64,000 nucleotides of DNA. Source: Anoplopoma fimbria (taxonomy: Eukaryota; Chordata; Actinopteri; Perciformes; Anoplopomatidae). The notes under the pieces were generated by a model. It was not told the DNA's origin. It saw only the letters and a program-made list of their open reading frames with translations, and did no database searches. Position 1 is the first letter of the stretch. Every line of letters begins with the position of its first letter. Made by a program: the position numbers and the translations under genes. Positions 39,143-54,118 of this stretch are shown here, in pieces. Location: positions 12,944,618 through 13,008,617 of the forward strand of contig NC_072451.1 of the NCBI RefSeq assembly GCF_027596085.1. Direction: 5' to 3'.

Positions 39143-40848
39143 CTGATACACTGATACCCACTGATGAAGTTAGTGTGGTGAAATCTTCAACCTGTTCTCA
39201 TCCAATGGTTTGTACGAAGCTGAAATATGAGCTGTGTGCAGTGATTTTCCTGCCCTGGTCTGTACAGCACTTTGATCTGTTCTGGTAGTTTATAAATACA
39301 TTTGATTGGTTGATATCTTATGATTTGTTATGTTTAGGAAAAGATCAGGGTCAGAGTCTGGTTGCCCTTAGAGTCTAGAGCCACTAATACTATAGAGGCT
39401 CTCTGGTGTCCCTGCTTAAAATATTTTGTTCAGCTCTGAATATAGAAGATTGTTGTTGGCATCCTTTTTGTAGGTTGCTTGTTTGGTAATTGATGAAAAA
39501 AACAGGAATGATCTAATGTCTTAGGCATTGCATTGATAACATCATCCAGCCCTCTGGTTCATGCTAGTATTACATTTGACTGTGATATATTAAGTCCGTA
39601 TTTGGCTCTATGACCAAAGAAAAATCACTTTCTCTGCACTAAGACGTATGATGTCAGAGACCCATCTTGTAAGAGACAGAAGGTGAGGATACACAAAGCA
39701 AACATCAGACAGATTCCCCATAGACAACCATTATGAAAGAGACCTGGAAGCTAGAAAGCCATTTTGGCTCATGCATTGGCTGAGAAATGTCCATTCAGTG
39801 AGGTGACAGCATCTTTAAGTCCGGTCTCCACAATGCAACCCTGTTACCTTGTTTGAGACTCTTTCTAGTGAGTTGAATTTGTGGTGTTAGTTGTGTACAT
39901 GGTTCAAGTTAAAAAGGTTTTCTTGTGTTTCCAAGATTGGTCTTCGTGTGCTTGTCTCACCAAACACAGTAGCTAGTTACATGTGTGTCTTGAATAGCTT
40001 TCATATAAATCAGCTGTGCTATATCAGTGGCCAAATTAGGAGCTAGTCAACAGCACCATCCCAATATTATTTCATAATTATCAAAGATGCTACTGTTTAC
40101 AATTATTTATGACAGTTCATTTGAGCCTAGTTATGTTCATGACATAACGGGTTCATCAAACTCTAATGTATTGCTGTGTGACATATCTTTCTGATAGTTT
40201 ACAGTTTTCTCTTCATAGTCAGAGTCCCTGCAGTCCTAATGGAAGCTTTAGGGGTGTTTGACTTTGTTTTCTTGTAGTCTATCTGATCACAGATGTGTGT
40301 ATCACTGAATTGTAGTTGTGGATGTAGACTGCAATCTAAAGTGATTCTCACAATCTAATAATAACCAATATGGTGCAGTGTGTAGAAATATGCATACACA
40401 TTTATTGGACTTCTAGAGCTGTGCATACACAGTTGTGGTGCTGGGTGGAGAGCTCACTGACATGGATGTAAACGGCTACTGTTTGTGGAGGCAAACAACC
40501 ATGATGCGGTAACTCTAGTTTTAGTCTGTGCTGAACCTGGGACTCATCTAATGATGTTGTTGGTGGGGGGGTATATTTATATCACAGTGGATGTGTCTAT
40601 GTTGCTCGTATGATTTTGTGTTTGTCTCTTGGTCCCCTGACTTAAGTCAGCAAAGTTCTGTGATCAGGTAGTCCGCTGAGCTACACCTCCATCATGTCTG
40701 TTTCCACTTAGACACACACAATTGAGTTGAGTTTTGTTTTTCTGCTGTCAGACAACTAACCAGGAATGTGTGTGTGATTTGATTACAGTTAAAGCTGTAC
40801 TGAAAAGTTGGATTTATTATTATTACTATTATTATTATTATGAATATG

Positions 40849-40851
<3 letters not shown>
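37808..40851. other. nfic: nfic intron segment, nothing recognised
   Basis: No exon identified. It holds a (TA)n tract at 39113-39142 and trinucleotide-like CTACTA runs near 38540-38700. Confidence 0.5.

Positions 40852-40891
<40 letters not shown>
40852..40891. repeat. (CT)n microsatellite
   Basis: Twenty CT units directly 5' of a SINE fragment. Confidence 0.97.
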
Positions 40892-40892
<1 letters not shown>

Positions 40893-40898
40893 ACACAC

Positions 40899-41002
40899 AG
40901 GTAGGTGTGAATGTGAGCTTGAATGGTTGTCTGTCTCTATATGTCAGCTCTGTGATAGAGTGAACACTGCATTCGCCCAATGTCAGCTGAGATCGCCTCC
41001 AG
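40899..41002 (+). mobile_element. SINE body fragment (family of 2860)
   Basis: Contains GTAGGTGTGAATGTGAGCTT, TGTCTCTATATGTCAGC and a diverged CGCCCAATGTCAGCTGAGAT end. The head and tail are missing. Confidence 0.7.
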
Positions 41003-41577
41003 TAATAAACATCAAAGGAACATTTATCCCAATTTTATCCCGTGCACTGGCCATGCCCGAGCCCGACACCTGCGCAACTTTGCGATATTCTGAAAAAGTT
41101 TTTGCATTTTACCAGAATCCCAAGCCCATCAAATAGCAATTGTGCAGCAGAAAAATAACAATAATTAAAGCTGCAATGTACAAAAGAACTGGCAGGAGGC
41201 TGGTTGCTGGACCGTCAGACACTGCACACACAACTTAGATATTGTGTCTTGCGTGGAGTGCATGGTGATGATGATGATGTTGATGATATACTGCAAATTT
41301 TGCCCCACCTCCTGTGTACACTGTTGTGCCAGAAAACCCACGCTAATATGTCATATAAAGACCACACCACGTTAAGTTTGTGTAAATGGGCTGACTTCCT
41401 GTGGTCAGTATTCTGCGCTAAAACACCCCTTGGCAAAGTCCGGCTAAACAGCTGATGCTGCACAACCGGGTGATTAAATGTAAATGATGAGGGGAAGACC
41501 ATTCAATGCAGACATTCAGCTCTAGCTGATGCTCTGCTGTTGAATGAGGAGGAAGGGGAAATTATATACATACATAC

Positions 41578-41695
41578 ATCTTCCGTAACCGCTTTATCCA
41601 GTTCAGGGTCGCGGGGGGGCTGGAGCCTATCCCAGCTGTCAATGGGCGAAGGCAGGGTACACCCTGGACAGGTCGGTAGACTATCACAGGGTGGA
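41578..41695 (-). mobile_element. SINE 3'-body fragment, reverse
   Basis: Reverse copy of the 3' part of the 2860 family: ATCTTCCGTAACCGCTTTAT, GGGCGAAGGCAGGGTACACC and CACCCTGGACAGGTCGG. Truncated. Confidence 0.75.
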
Positions 41696-42717
41696 AAATT
41701 ATATAGTTCATCGTAATTAACTATCGCTAATATCAATGTCCGTTCCTCAACATCTCTGGTAAAAAAACATTGGCTGTCTCTCCCTCTGTCTGTTATAAGC
41801 AGTGGTAGAATGAAACTAAGTACGTTTACTCAAGTACCGTACTTAAGTACAATTTTTGAAGGGGGGTTGTATAAGGTACATATGCGAATTGACTGTGCAG
41901 CTCAGAATCATAATCAGCCTCTCCAACCTGCCCATTGGGAGAACATTGACCACACCATGGTCCAAAGAAGTCAGAGCAAGCATAATGAGCACACAGCTAA
42001 TGCCTTTGCTATATGTAATGTTTTACCATTACAGGACAATAAGCTGTTACTGTACATTTTCTGGAAAATTAATTTGGGTAGCCGAGATGCAGTAAAAAAA
42101 GAACCAGATCATGTTTCTGTTTTTTGCTATCCCACTGGAATAACCAGAAACAGACTTAAATACTGATCAAGGTCCCCCAGCTTATTCTGAAGCTTTCAAC
42201 AGCATCTCATGAGCAGCAGGGGATGTAGTTTGCTCAGTTGTCATGGAACAATGGATATTCAAACTTTCCATTAATTCATCCATCATATATTATGATCATA
42301 AAGTGCTCAAAATAATGGACAATTAAAACATCTACAGTTTAATGACAACCAAGCACCACCGACTGTGTCATAGGGTCGCAAACTCTTGAATGAGTAAGTA
42401 AATGAACTTTGGGTTTAGATTGTTTTGCCATAAAGCACAGCCAGAGTTCAGGAGGATCAAACTGCTAACCCAACAACCCGCTTTCCTCCTTAGCCACAGA
42501 CACTTTATTTGCACAAAGAGCGATTGAAACATGTATTGATTACCACTGAGGTATATCAGTACTGTCAGATGGATGACTTGAAGCTGAAACATGTCTGGTA
42601 TACTCCTGGGAAAATAGAGCCCCTGCCTTATGTGGGATCTTAGGAAAATGTGGTGAAATTTGCTGTGGTTACTCATAATTATATGTGTATTTACATTCAT
42701 GTCTGTCCTCCATGTAG
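41696..42717. other. nfic: nfic intron segment ending in the exon 2 acceptor
   Basis: No further gene seen. The last bases (CTCCATGTAG) form the acceptor of the DNA-binding-domain exon. Confidence 0.5.
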
Positions 42718-42888
42718 GATGAGTTCCATCCATTCATTGAGGCTCTGCTGCCCCAGGTCCGTGCCTTTGCCTACACATGGTTCAACCTCCAGGCCAGGAA
42801 AAGGAAGTACTTCAAAAAACATGAGAAAAGGATGACCAAAGAAGAAGAGAGAGTTGTAAAAGATGAACTGCTGGGGGAGAAGGCAGAG
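42718..42888 (+). CDS. nfic: nfic exon 2, first third: start of the NFI DNA-binding domain
   Basis: 171 bp, 57 codons, phase 0 at both ends. It encodes [20 protein letters not shown], then [20 protein letters not shown] and a stretch ending [12 protein letters not shown]. This is the amino-terminal, lysine-rich basic part of the NFI DNA-binding domain, nearly identical to vertebrate NFIC/NFIX. The acceptor is GTAG at 42714-42717. The donor is GAG|GTGGGA at 42888/42889. In known vertebrate NFI genes this sequence continues uninterrupted into [10 protein letters not shown] within a single 532-bp exon; here the continuation comes 219 bp later. Reading on through the intron gives about 44 codons and then a stop at 43021-43023, so it must be removed to make the protein. 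Confidence 0.96.
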
Positions 42889-43107
42889 GTGGGAATTGAG
42901 TGGTGGATAATAGAAATAAACAATTACATTTTGTTTTACAATTCAGGTTTAATTCAACTTCTGATAAACAAACCGAAGACACTTTTTTTTCTCAATCCAA
43001 TATTTTACAAAATTTTAATATAGTTTAATATCCCCATATATTAATAAACCATTATTAAATAAATGAATTGACTCTCTAACTGCCTTTGGAATATCATCCG
43101 TTCCTAG

Positions 43108-44269
<1,162 letters not shown>

Positions 44270-44990
44270 GTTCAATTCAGTTTATTTTGTATAGCCCAAA
44301 ATCACAAATTTGCCTCAGAGGGCTTTACGATCTGTACACATGCGACACCCTCACATCAGCACAGGAAAAACTCCCCTAAAAAACCCTTTAACAGGGAGAA
44401 AAAAGGAAGAAACCTTTGGGAGAGCGACAGAGGAGGGATCCTTCTCCCAGGATGGACAGAATGCAATAGATGTCATGTGTACAGAATGAACAACATAACA
44501 GAGTTACAACACATTCAATGTATATGACATAAATTGTTCATATAATCACAGTAGTAAGCAGAGTAACAAAGGAAAAATTAAGAATACTTATAAAAGCAGC
44601 AATGACTATAGTATAATTAAAATAATGATATAGGGAATAGTATAAGTAATGTGACTAATAATAATAATCGAAGTAGCAGTGGGTGTCAGCCGGGTTACAG
44701 CAGGAGGCACAACCACGGTCCAGGTACCACAACGATTCGTGGAAACCTGCGAGGCGAGAAAGCGAAAAGGGCTTCAGGGTGGAAGCAAAGCCAATATGCG
44801 TAATGATACAGGGAATAGTAATAGTAATGTGACTAACAATAATAATGGTAGCTAACAAGTAGTTATGTTGCCTGAATCTAACAAAGTAGTTCTGTGGCCT
44901 TACATTTGACCATATAATAATGGTAGTAGCAGTGGGGGCCACAGCAGGAGGCACGACCACAGTCCAGGTACAGCCCCGATTTGTTTATAT
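44270..44990 (+). mobile_element. teleost interspersed repeat inside nfic DNA-binding-domain intron
   Basis: High-copy fish repeat. It begins TTCAATTCAGTTTATTTTGT and includes GCCCAAAATCACAAATTTGC, GGAAGAAACCTTTGGGAGAG and AGAGGAGGGATCC. A tandemly duplicated region (about 44630-44740 and 44800-44970) contains CAGCAGGAGGCACAACCACG and a variant. No coding capacity. A reverse partial copy is at 3817-4050. The class is not known to me. Confidence 0.65.
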
Positions 44991-46424
44991 GTAAATATAT
45001 AGAGGGGTAATGTTCACGTGAGTAGAGAATGAAGTCTCTCTCCCTCTGTGTGTGTTGTTATCAAAGCTTCTCCCTGATTTGTTTACATAACAACGTGCCC
45101 TATATTGCAAGTTAGTGCATTTGAGCATGCCCCACTGGCTGGCTCACGACAGCCACTCTCATACAGAATGACAGCTGATAACACCGTCCCGACTCATGGC
45201 GTCAGGTAAACACTGGTAGCTCTACTAGCGCCTCTGGCATACTTTGCATAGTAAGCTTTGTTAGAGCCATTACCTGCAGGTCTTCATCAAGCTGTCGCCA
45301 TGTTGAGAGCTGTTGAAAGGAAATGGAAATTCTCTGAATCTTGTATTTAGCACCTTCAATGTTATAATAGTATTTAACATACTAATTGGCATTGTCAGCA
45401 GGATCCCAAGATAACTTCAACTGGTCAGTGCAAAAGTTGAATTACTCTTGCCTTGCCATGTCGATGTTTAACGGGATCATAAAGAAACTGTAAATCTTCT
45501 GCAATTTTGCCATGAGATTAGAGATAATAAGATGTGCTTGTTATCCCCCACATTACCACAGAGATGGTGCTTATTTCCGGGGCAACTTCAGGTTGTGCCC
45601 CATACATATATAATGAGGTAACATCCCAGGGAAGATGTTCCTCTGTATTTGGGTGTTGGTTAAGTTCGGTATTTTTAGGAAAAAATTTCCAACGAAAGTT
45701 TGGAAGTGGTCGGGATGTCTGATTCAATGCTATTATGTTTGTAAGTTTGTCATTCATTTTTTATGCACTTTTAGTATTTTGAGATATTGGAGCAAAGGTC
45801 TTGTAATGCTAAGAAATGTTTATTTTATAAAACTCAAAGAAAAAGTTCAACCCCACTCCCCATCCAAATAATTTTCTATCATAGTCCAAGAACCCAAAAG
45901 TTACCTCCATATACCAGATATGTAACTGTAAGAAGTAAATACAGGCTGACAACATTACCAAAGTAAAAGTTGGCTAATGATACCATTTTGTTAACAGCAT
46001 TTCAATTGAAAGGTCAAGTGGTTGACTGGGTTTTCATCATGTAAGCTAGTAAATTGGCATGAATAATGTTGACAATTTGGGGTAACATAGTCGATAATTT
46101 AATGAATAGAGTTTTTCCTAGACTGCAAATTAAGAAAAACATCTAGATTACAGATATGTTTGTGTTTGTGTGTGACCTTCCTTGGTCTCACACACACATA
46201 GAGAAGAATATTCATTTAACCTGCTGTAGATGACATCTCGGATTTTATTTGGTTGACAGGTATTTCAATTTTAAATTTAAAGTAAAACTGCATAGGTGAC
46301 TTGAAACTATTTAGGGAAACAGTATGGTTCACATAAAGAGGGGCACTTGTGCATTGAATCCTCATGGTATATTGTCATTCTTACCTTGGCTAGAGTTAGA
46401 TTCATTTTTTTTTGTCTTTTCAAG
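44991..46424. other. nfic: remainder of the nfic intron inside the DNA-binding domain
   Basis: No gene seen. The intron ends in a strong pyrimidine tract and CTTTTCAAG at 46416-46424. Confidence 0.55.
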
Positions 46425-46608
46425 GTGTGGAGGTTGGACCTGGTGATGGTCATCCTGTTTAAAGGAATCCCATTGGAAAGCACAGATGGAGAGCGGCTGG
46501 TCAAGGGAGGACAGTGCTCCAATCCAGTACTCTGTGTCCAGCCTAGACACATCTCTGTCTCTGTCAAAGAGCTTGACCTCTACCTCGCTTACTATGTGCA
46601 AGAGAGAG
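46425..46608 (+). CDS. nfic: nfic exon 2, last third of the DNA-binding domain
   Basis: 184 bp, entering in phase 0 and leaving in phase 1. It encodes [20 protein letters not shown], then [40 protein letters not shown] and R. This is the carboxy-terminal part of the NFI DNA-binding/dimerisation domain; [11 protein letters not shown] retains the conserved cysteine pair. The polypyrimidine-CAAG acceptor and GAGAG|GTATGT donor are strong. With the two preceding exons the sum is 171 + 177 + 184 = 532 bp, exactly the length of the single canonical exon 2 of vertebrate NFI genes, and the terminal phase is the same. That confirms both intron boundaries and argues against a pseudogene. Confidence 0.96.
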
Positions 46609-47419
46609 GTATGTACGAACACAAACTTTCATTAAGGTAAAACTCAAATACTGGCTCACTAAATCAGGATGTTGAGGAAACAGCCAGAGAAAACAGCTAC
46701 ATATTTTTCTCCTCTGTTTGTATGTTGGTTTCAGGTTTAGCATTCTCTATAAAAATGAAAGCACTAGTCAGATATTTGCCGAAAATGTCTTAATCTAAAA
46801 CAACATGGAATAACTCTTTGGCAATATTAATTTTAAGTCACAATAAAAGCCTGCTGTGCACATACAGGTAGTGGGGTGGTATTATTTTCATAGTAGAGCT
46901 TTAACATTAATTAATTTCCCAATTTGGGATTAATAAAATACACCTCTCTATCCATCTTACTATCAACAGAGCGATCTATCTATCGCTCTGTTGATCTATC
47001 TATTACTTAAAGCTTTTAACTGAATGGAGTAGTACAGAAAACAAATATTTACGCATATACATTTTTTTTTTATTGAAAGTGAAGCTCTAACCATGCGACT
47101 ATCACTCTCAGTTCAGGATCAATTATACCAAAGAGAAGGAAAAGTAATGGCCAGCCTTCACATCTTAGTGACAATGAATGGCTTCAGGTTCACTCTCATT
47201 TCATTTTATTTAATTTCAGTCGTCCTGTGATCATGTGACAACAGCATACCAAATCAGTCATAAGGAGAGTGATTTGGCACCACCTACAGGTCAAAAGCTG
47301 TACAGAGGAAGATTCAATCACATCTTAGTAAAACCTTAGAACACAATCAATGGAGTTCAAGCATTTTATCTAAGCCACTGAAAGGTATGGGAACAATATT
47401 AGCCTCCCCCCAGGTCAAT
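46609..47419. other. nfic: nfic intron segment, nothing recognised
   Basis: Contains a GATCTATC-type simple repeat near 46970-47005. No exon was seen. Confidence 0.5.
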
Positions 47420-49160
47420 GGTTAGAAAAATAAAAACATCCTGAAGCATGGGCCCATGCCGCTCAAATGTGATGTAAAGCAAAAGAGGGGGCCAAAAAAG
47501 AGGAACAAATGGCAAAATCTCAATAATCTGCTGAATCCCCAATGAGGGGTCAGCGGAAGAAGCCGGTCGCCCGTCGCATCACACACATCCTCAAAGGGTG
47601 CGTCCTGAAATTTTCTGAGAACCACCTGGAGGTCCCAAGAGGTCAGCAGAAGGCACCAGGCTGGATGACTCCTTCTCACCTTTTATAAAAAATTAGCAGC
47701 CAGAGGATTCGCTGCAGGGGATTGCTGCAAGGTAGCCCTTAATAGTAGATTCCGCTTGACCCACAGCAAAGAGGTACTGGAGGAAGGGCAGAATGAGATG
47801 AGATGTGACAAGTTAAGGCTCAGGTTGTCTTATCCCCAGAGGTCCTTCCAGGCCTTACATTGATGACCACAAAGGACAGTGAGTGTACTCCGCTGTGGCA
47901 AAGAGGGTACCTCTTTGTGAAGCCACATCTGTCCCACTACCAGCGGATGCATGCGTCACTCACTGGGGTGCCTGATTGGGAGTCATCAGGAGGTATAGTC
48001 ACCCTGCAGCCCCCTCATGGTAACTGAATCTAGAATAAGTCCCAAATACTCAACTGTCCAGGCTGGTGGATGGACTCTGTGCGCAGCATGACCTTCTGTG
48101 CATCATCCAATACAACTTCTGCTGCCAGCCCAATTTCCTCACCAGGTGTTACCGAAGCTTCCAAGGAAGAAGCTTGGTCTGCATCTGCCAATAAAGATTG
48201 GCTCAGCCAAATATGCCGCCCGGTCATGGTCAGATGCGCCAAGGGAATTACCAAGAACCCTGGCCTAAAAGCTAGCGTCCTGGATCACTGTATCAACAAC
48301 CTTCACCATCTCTGACAGAACGTTAGCTGGTCTTCTGGACTCCAGGTCCCGTACCAGACCATTGAATCACACTAGCAGTGCAATGGTGTTTGCCAGCCTA
48401 GAGGCCATGGCTGCAGACTGATAAACCACCAACCCATCAGTGGCACAGCACTTCATATTCAGGGGACAGATAACTGTACTGCCAATGGGTGGCGCTCCAA
48501 CAAACAGCAGAAAGAGGCATTACATTTTCACACCATCTAGGCCGTGCTCTTCAGCACTATTTTAGGCTGCTCAGTGCACAGTTGGGTGCAAAAGCCTCCC
48601 TGGGTTGAGCCCAAGACCTCTGCAGATGTTTGACCAAGTCAGAGTACAAAAACAACGAAGCCTGCCTCTGGCTAGGAACTTGTTTTTTTGGGAGGAAGCC
48701 CGGCAGCCACTGCCACCAGCGAGAGCAGGCCCTCTGGGCTCAGGGCAGTCCCCACCCACCAATTCAAGGGCTTTCTTTTCTCTCTTCTGGACAAAACTGC
48801 TGCGTCAGAATAACAGAAGAGAAATGAGATGCCTCAGAACGAGAAATCTCAAAATCAATTCCATAAGCATAGGAAGCATCAGCCCTCCAAGAAACAGAGC
48901 AACCAACACCAAGACAGTATACTTCCTTTTCTCCTCTTTTTTTCTCTCTCGATTATGTAATGCACGTGGCAAGTGCAATTTTCCTTGCAAACAAAAGAAA
49001 CTAAACGAATGCCAAGGGGTTGCCAAGTGCAAGGCAGTCCAACAATCGGCAAACAAAACTTTGAGAAAAAAGCTGGTTTAATCTCTTACCGATCAGGTGG
49101 AAAGAAAGAGGGAGATGTGTGGGTGTACAACCTGCATATATGTGCAGCCAGTGACGTCAC
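47420..49160 (-). mobile_element. DIRS-like retrotransposon remnant (gag-like and recombinase-side pieces)
   Basis: Degraded minus-strand element. Upstream on that strand, gag-like motifs are visible: LVRDLESRRPANVLSEMVKV and TGRHIWLSQSLLADAD (about 48370-48170). Downstream, SWDLQVVLRKFQDAPFEDV (about 47640-47580) resembles the W-D-L-x-x-V-L-x-x-L-x-x-x-PFEP block just ahead of the tyrosine recombinase in fish DIRS elements. No reverse transcriptase was seen between them, so the copy is internally deleted. Boundaries are approximate. The call is weaker than that for the element at 21950. Confidence 0.5.
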
Positions 49161-50089
49161 ACCCACATGAGTGATTAATGTGTTTTGAATATGTGTAATA
49201 ATTATGTGTAGTCCACTGCAATCACGTTTATCAACTGGTGTTCAAATGCAGATGTTTTGTGCATCTGCTGTTCATTCAGCCTCTTGTGCAGGGTCCTTAT
49301 TGCTTCACTGATGTAATGTTCCCCACAGTAGCGCAACTGGCTTGGATCCCCCCACTGGCACAACTGGCCCTTCCTAAACAAATGGGAAAACAAGTGTTTT
49401 ATTCTTCTTTATATATGTTTAAATACCCAATAACCACAAAAAATGCTTTCCTTTCTAAAAAACTTAAAGCCAACATTTATTTAGCTACTATCTTGTGTGT
49501 CTGGACCAATCACAACAGGCCATTGACTTTGTGATGGTTTACCCAGTCTATGTTGGCTATAGTGACAAGTTTGAATACAGATACCAACATTGTCTAATTT
49601 CAGAGCTGCAAATACATTTCCCTATTGAGATTAGAAGAACCTAGAAAAACAACAATATAACAAGAGCTGAAAACAAAACTGCCTTGAAAGCATCAACTTT
49701 TTTTTCTTTCAGAGACAAGCTTATGAACACAGGGTGCTGTTCTCTCTCTTGTTAAGAGTCAATCTATGTCAACCGCAGCAATAAACTAAATAATTGAGCC
49801 AGATTATCCAAACAAGCAGGGAGGCCTTAAATAGAATTAAAAAATGATTTGTCCACAGCAAAAAATAAACATGATAGATTAATAAGGGTTACTATGTTTA
49901 AGTTTCACAGATTCAAGCAATATTCTGCGTGTGCAGCTAGTAATAAATACTAGGTGGGAGGAAATAATAAGTTATCTCGGCATTGAAAATGTTTTGGAAA
50001 AAGATTTTGAAAGTGTCATAATCAACCTGATGCGCTGGTCGCCTTCCAGAATGATATCAGTCATTTCTGTTTTAGTGACACTACTAGTC

Positions 50090-50125
<36 letters not shown>

Positions 50126-51944
50126 TCATACAACACTCCAGTCTTCCTCCCAGGGGTTCCTGTATTTAGGGTGTACTGGCAGAGATCTGACTGGTGTGTG
50201 TCAGGTGGTGAATAATTGGGGAAATACATAGAGAAGGAGGCATTAGGACACCTTTTAAGCGGTTTCAGATAAATGTGTGATGTTAGACCAAGTTTGACCA
50301 GGCTAGAGAAGGATGGAGGTCAGAAGGGGGCAAGGTTTAGTATAGTGATACTCTTATTCAGACTGCTTTGTAGTTTAACTGAACATAATCAATGCAGCCA
50401 ATACATTTTAAAAATATATATTTAGTAGCATATAATCTTAGACAGGTCTTCTTGATAGATACTTTCTGAGGTACCTTAACATATGCTATAATTGCCTAGA
50501 TTTCACAAGATTCAATATGTTAAAGTTCTGTTGCCAGCTGTTAGAAGCTGCAGAAAGAAAACAGATGGAATTTTCAAGAATGCATTGTTTATGCAGAAGA
50601 ATTGATATGCGCTTAGCCTGAGGCCCGATGCATCTACCTTTGTACAGGCACATCTATCTTATAGTTGTTGAGATATATCAGTCTGGACCAAGGTGGCGGA
50701 CCGACCGACAGGTATTTCCATCATTAGAGCCACACTGCAAACATGGCTGGAGAAGTGCCACAATTATCCATATCTTAATTAATATGGAGAGAATTTCTAA
50801 GAAGCTACTTGTGGTTCTGAGGGCTTTGGGTGTTTTTGAATCATAGTCGGAGTTGCTGTTAGTGACACAGAAGTTATCTGAGAACTTCTGTACTGAGCTC
50901 TTTTTTTCTCATTGGTTGGTTGAAACCCATTGTATTATTATGTTTAAAGTATCTTATCTATCTAAAAGTTGACTCAAAAAAAAAACAAAGAACGCAGTGT
51001 TCCCATCTGGTTTTCTTATTGTGGGTTCAAGAGCTGTGACACAATAAGAAGGACGTTTTTAATAGGACAGGACAGCAGAGATACCAGATCGCTGCAGCAT
51101 TAATAAAATATCAAGTGACTGCACAATAAACATGATGGACAGCCAGCCAGGGTAACAGGATGTTTGGCAGCAGGATGTGTTGAGGACTGTGGTTTTAGTA
51201 CTTTAGTGCTCTCAAAGTAATGCTGTTTCTAACAGCACAATAGGTAGTTGTTGTTATTAGTATTAGCAGACAACATGTGATAAGAATGAATCACCAACTT
51301 ACCTGAATGTAGAGTTGAGAAAATTTTGGGTTGTATATTTCCTATACTGACCGAAGGCTTATGTTTAGTTTGTGGATCATAGTCCAGATCTCAAACACTT
51401 CCCCTTTGTAAGAAACAAAGTTACAGCATTTACTACTGATGGCTCACATGCCGGATTCACAAGGTGTCTAGAGTGGCTGCGATCGACTCCACTCGCTGGA
51501 ATATCGATCTTGAATCCACCTGCAGCTTTCATAAGCTCAGGCAACCTTTATGATATATTAGCTCTCCTCTCCCTCACAATCCATCACCTAATTCATACTG
51601 TATATAAAATGAACCACCACTGGCTTTGATTGGCTTTATATTTCCCAACAACTTTTTTTTTAATGGATTTTCGGGGCCATAAGCGTCCCAGTAAGACACC
51701 AGTGAGCCAGCCTGGCACACCTTAACTGAAAGTAGCTATTATTATTGTTGTTTCAGTAGTAACTGTGTGACAAGTCAAAATGTCCACCATGATGAACACT
51801 AAGTTGATGGGACAGAACCTGAAGGATATACAGACCAGACAATGTCAGACCAAAACACCAGGGTTCCATTCATTGATCAGCTTAGTCTGTGTCATCTCAA
51901 AGTAAAAGGGGGCTATCTGGCTGCTGCCTTAGAAGCAATGTATA
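49161..51944. other. nfic: nfic intron segment, nothing firmly recognised
   Basis: No exon found. Only an (AAT)n tract stands out. Confidence 0.5.
50091..50124. repeat. (AAT)n microsatellite
   Basis: Eleven ATA/AAT trinucleotide units. Confidence 0.97.
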
Positions 51945-52199
51945 ATTAAAGCTGCAAGCAGCGATGATTGGGCCCTAGCATTGCGCGCGCGACGGTTACC
52001 GGCGGGACGCTGTCTCAAGAGGCGGCGAACGCCTGCGACAATCGGACACCGCGTCCAATAGTTAGATTGCAAAAATTCCAACACTTCCCGTATCCACGAT
52101 AAAGCCAAAGTGAAAACACAAAATGCATTATGTTGTTCTATAACAATGTAGACCATATAATTTAAATGTCATGTAAATCGGACGCTGTTTGTCACATAA

Positions 52200-52835
52200 G
52201 CTAAGATAAAATAAGATAATCCTTTACTAGTCCCGCAGTGGGGAAATCTGCAGGATTACAGCAGCAGAGAAGATACTGGAATCTAGAGACATAGTAAAAA
52301 ACAGGATCAAAACAAGTATTAACACAGTAAAGATTATAAAATAACAATCCAAAATAACTAAAATATTATATATACAGAAAAAATGATTGTAGTATTGTAC
52401 AGTGTATTGCACGTATTTTTATATTGCACAGATTTATATAGTTGTTTTTTAGTGATGTGTGGTCTACTGGGAGCAGAGATGGTTGTGCAGCCCGACATCA
52501 GCAGGAAAGAAGGACCTGCGGTACCTCTCCTTCACACACCGGGGGTGGAGCAGCCGGTGGCTGAAGGAGCTGCACAGAGCTGTCAGAGTGTCCTGCATTA
52601 GGGGGGAGGTGTTGTCCATTGGGGATGATAGCTTGGCCATCACCCTCCTGTCTCCCACCACTTACACTGTATCCAGTGGACACCCCAGCACACAGCTGGC
52701 CTTCTTAGCCTTCTTTGTTAAGTCTCTTCCTATCGGCTGTCGCAATGCTGCTGCTCCAGCAGACCACTCCATAGAAGATGGCTGATGCCACCAAAGAGTC
52801 AAAAAAGGTCCTCAGGAGTGCTCCCTGCACAGTGC
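52200..52835 (-). mobile_element. LINE 3' end nested in the GGGCCCTA element
   Basis: The minus strand encodes the extreme C-terminus of a non-LTR reverse transcriptase protein, including MQDTLTALCSSFSHRLLHPR and CVKERYRRSFFPADVGLHNH before a stop. A short 3' UTR and a TTATCTTATT-type terminal repeat (plus-strand 52200-52220) follow. Such 5'-truncated copies with a short simple-sequence tail are typical of fish CR1/L2/Rex1-group LINEs. Confidence 0.75.
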
Positions 52836-54118
52836 TCCGCTACAGCTAGGCCGTTCGATCAAAACTAAAGCTTTTAATAAAGTTTAATCTTAAAGGTCTT
52901 AAGATCATCCTGGCTAAATTTGAAGTCGATTGCATAAATTCTCTGGGAGGAGTTTGTTAAAGTTCAATGCCTGAAAACAAATTACCAAATTACTGTAGCT
53001 GCCCCTATTGGATGAATGGAATGAAAATTTCAGGGTATATTACAGGATGTGATGCCGATATATTCTGCAAGTTTCGTGATGATAGGCCAAACGGTTTTCA
53101 ATTTAATTGTGTTGTTGTACAAAGACACGCCCCTATTATGTTCACTGCTCCATATATTTTAAACGCAATGAGATATCAACAAGCTTTGTATAACTATTGA
53201 TGATATTGATCGAGTGATAACACAGAGAAAGCAATAGGACTTGGCATTTAGGAGGAGTATGCAAAAATGTGTTTTGAACAAAATTCGATATGGCGGAAAA
53301 TCTAGGAGGCAGAGCCTAAAAGTTAGAGCGCGTGGTTTGTAGAGCAGATGGAACTTGATATGTTTGTAGAATTTCAAGTCAATTGGACATACGGGATGAG
53401 GGCCGTGGCCTTTCTAAATCAAAATTTTGTAGGGGGCGCTATTGAGTTGACTTGCCACTTAAAATCATATCAGGTAACTACATTTTGGACTTTTAATGTG
53501 TGTGCCAAGTTTGGTTATGTTTCAAGCATTTTTAGACCTTAAAAAACACCTTCATTTTCATGGCGAACAATGCGTCGCCACGGTAAAGGCGTTCAAACTT
53601 TTGAAAGCTTTTAATCACAAAGGTCTTTAGATTGTACTGACCAAATTTGACGTGAATTCCCTAGAAGGAGTTCGTTAAAGTATAGCGCCTGTAAAAATCT
53701 AAATGGCTGACTTCCGGTTGGGTTTGGAGCATTTTCTTTAAGTCCACATGTGCCTACCAAATTTCATACATCTAGGTCAAACGTAGAGCTGGGGCAGCTT
53801 ATTTGAAAATTTCTAGGAGGCGCTATCGAGGCAATTTCAAACGGTAAAGCACGAATCTGATACGAAATAATAATTGATATCACCTATTACACGTGTGAAA
53901 AGATCCATGAGTTTGTGAGCATCCCAAGCCACAGAAAAATCAACTTTCATTTTCATGGCGAACCAAGCGTTGCCACGACAACAGCATTCAACAAAAACTA
54001 ACAATATTCAGGATGATGCATCAACAAGTCTTAAGGCTTTCCGTACCAAATTTGAAGTTGATCTGGTTCACTGGCAATGAGCAGTACATCAAAGTATAAA
54101 ACTTGTCATTTAATTTTG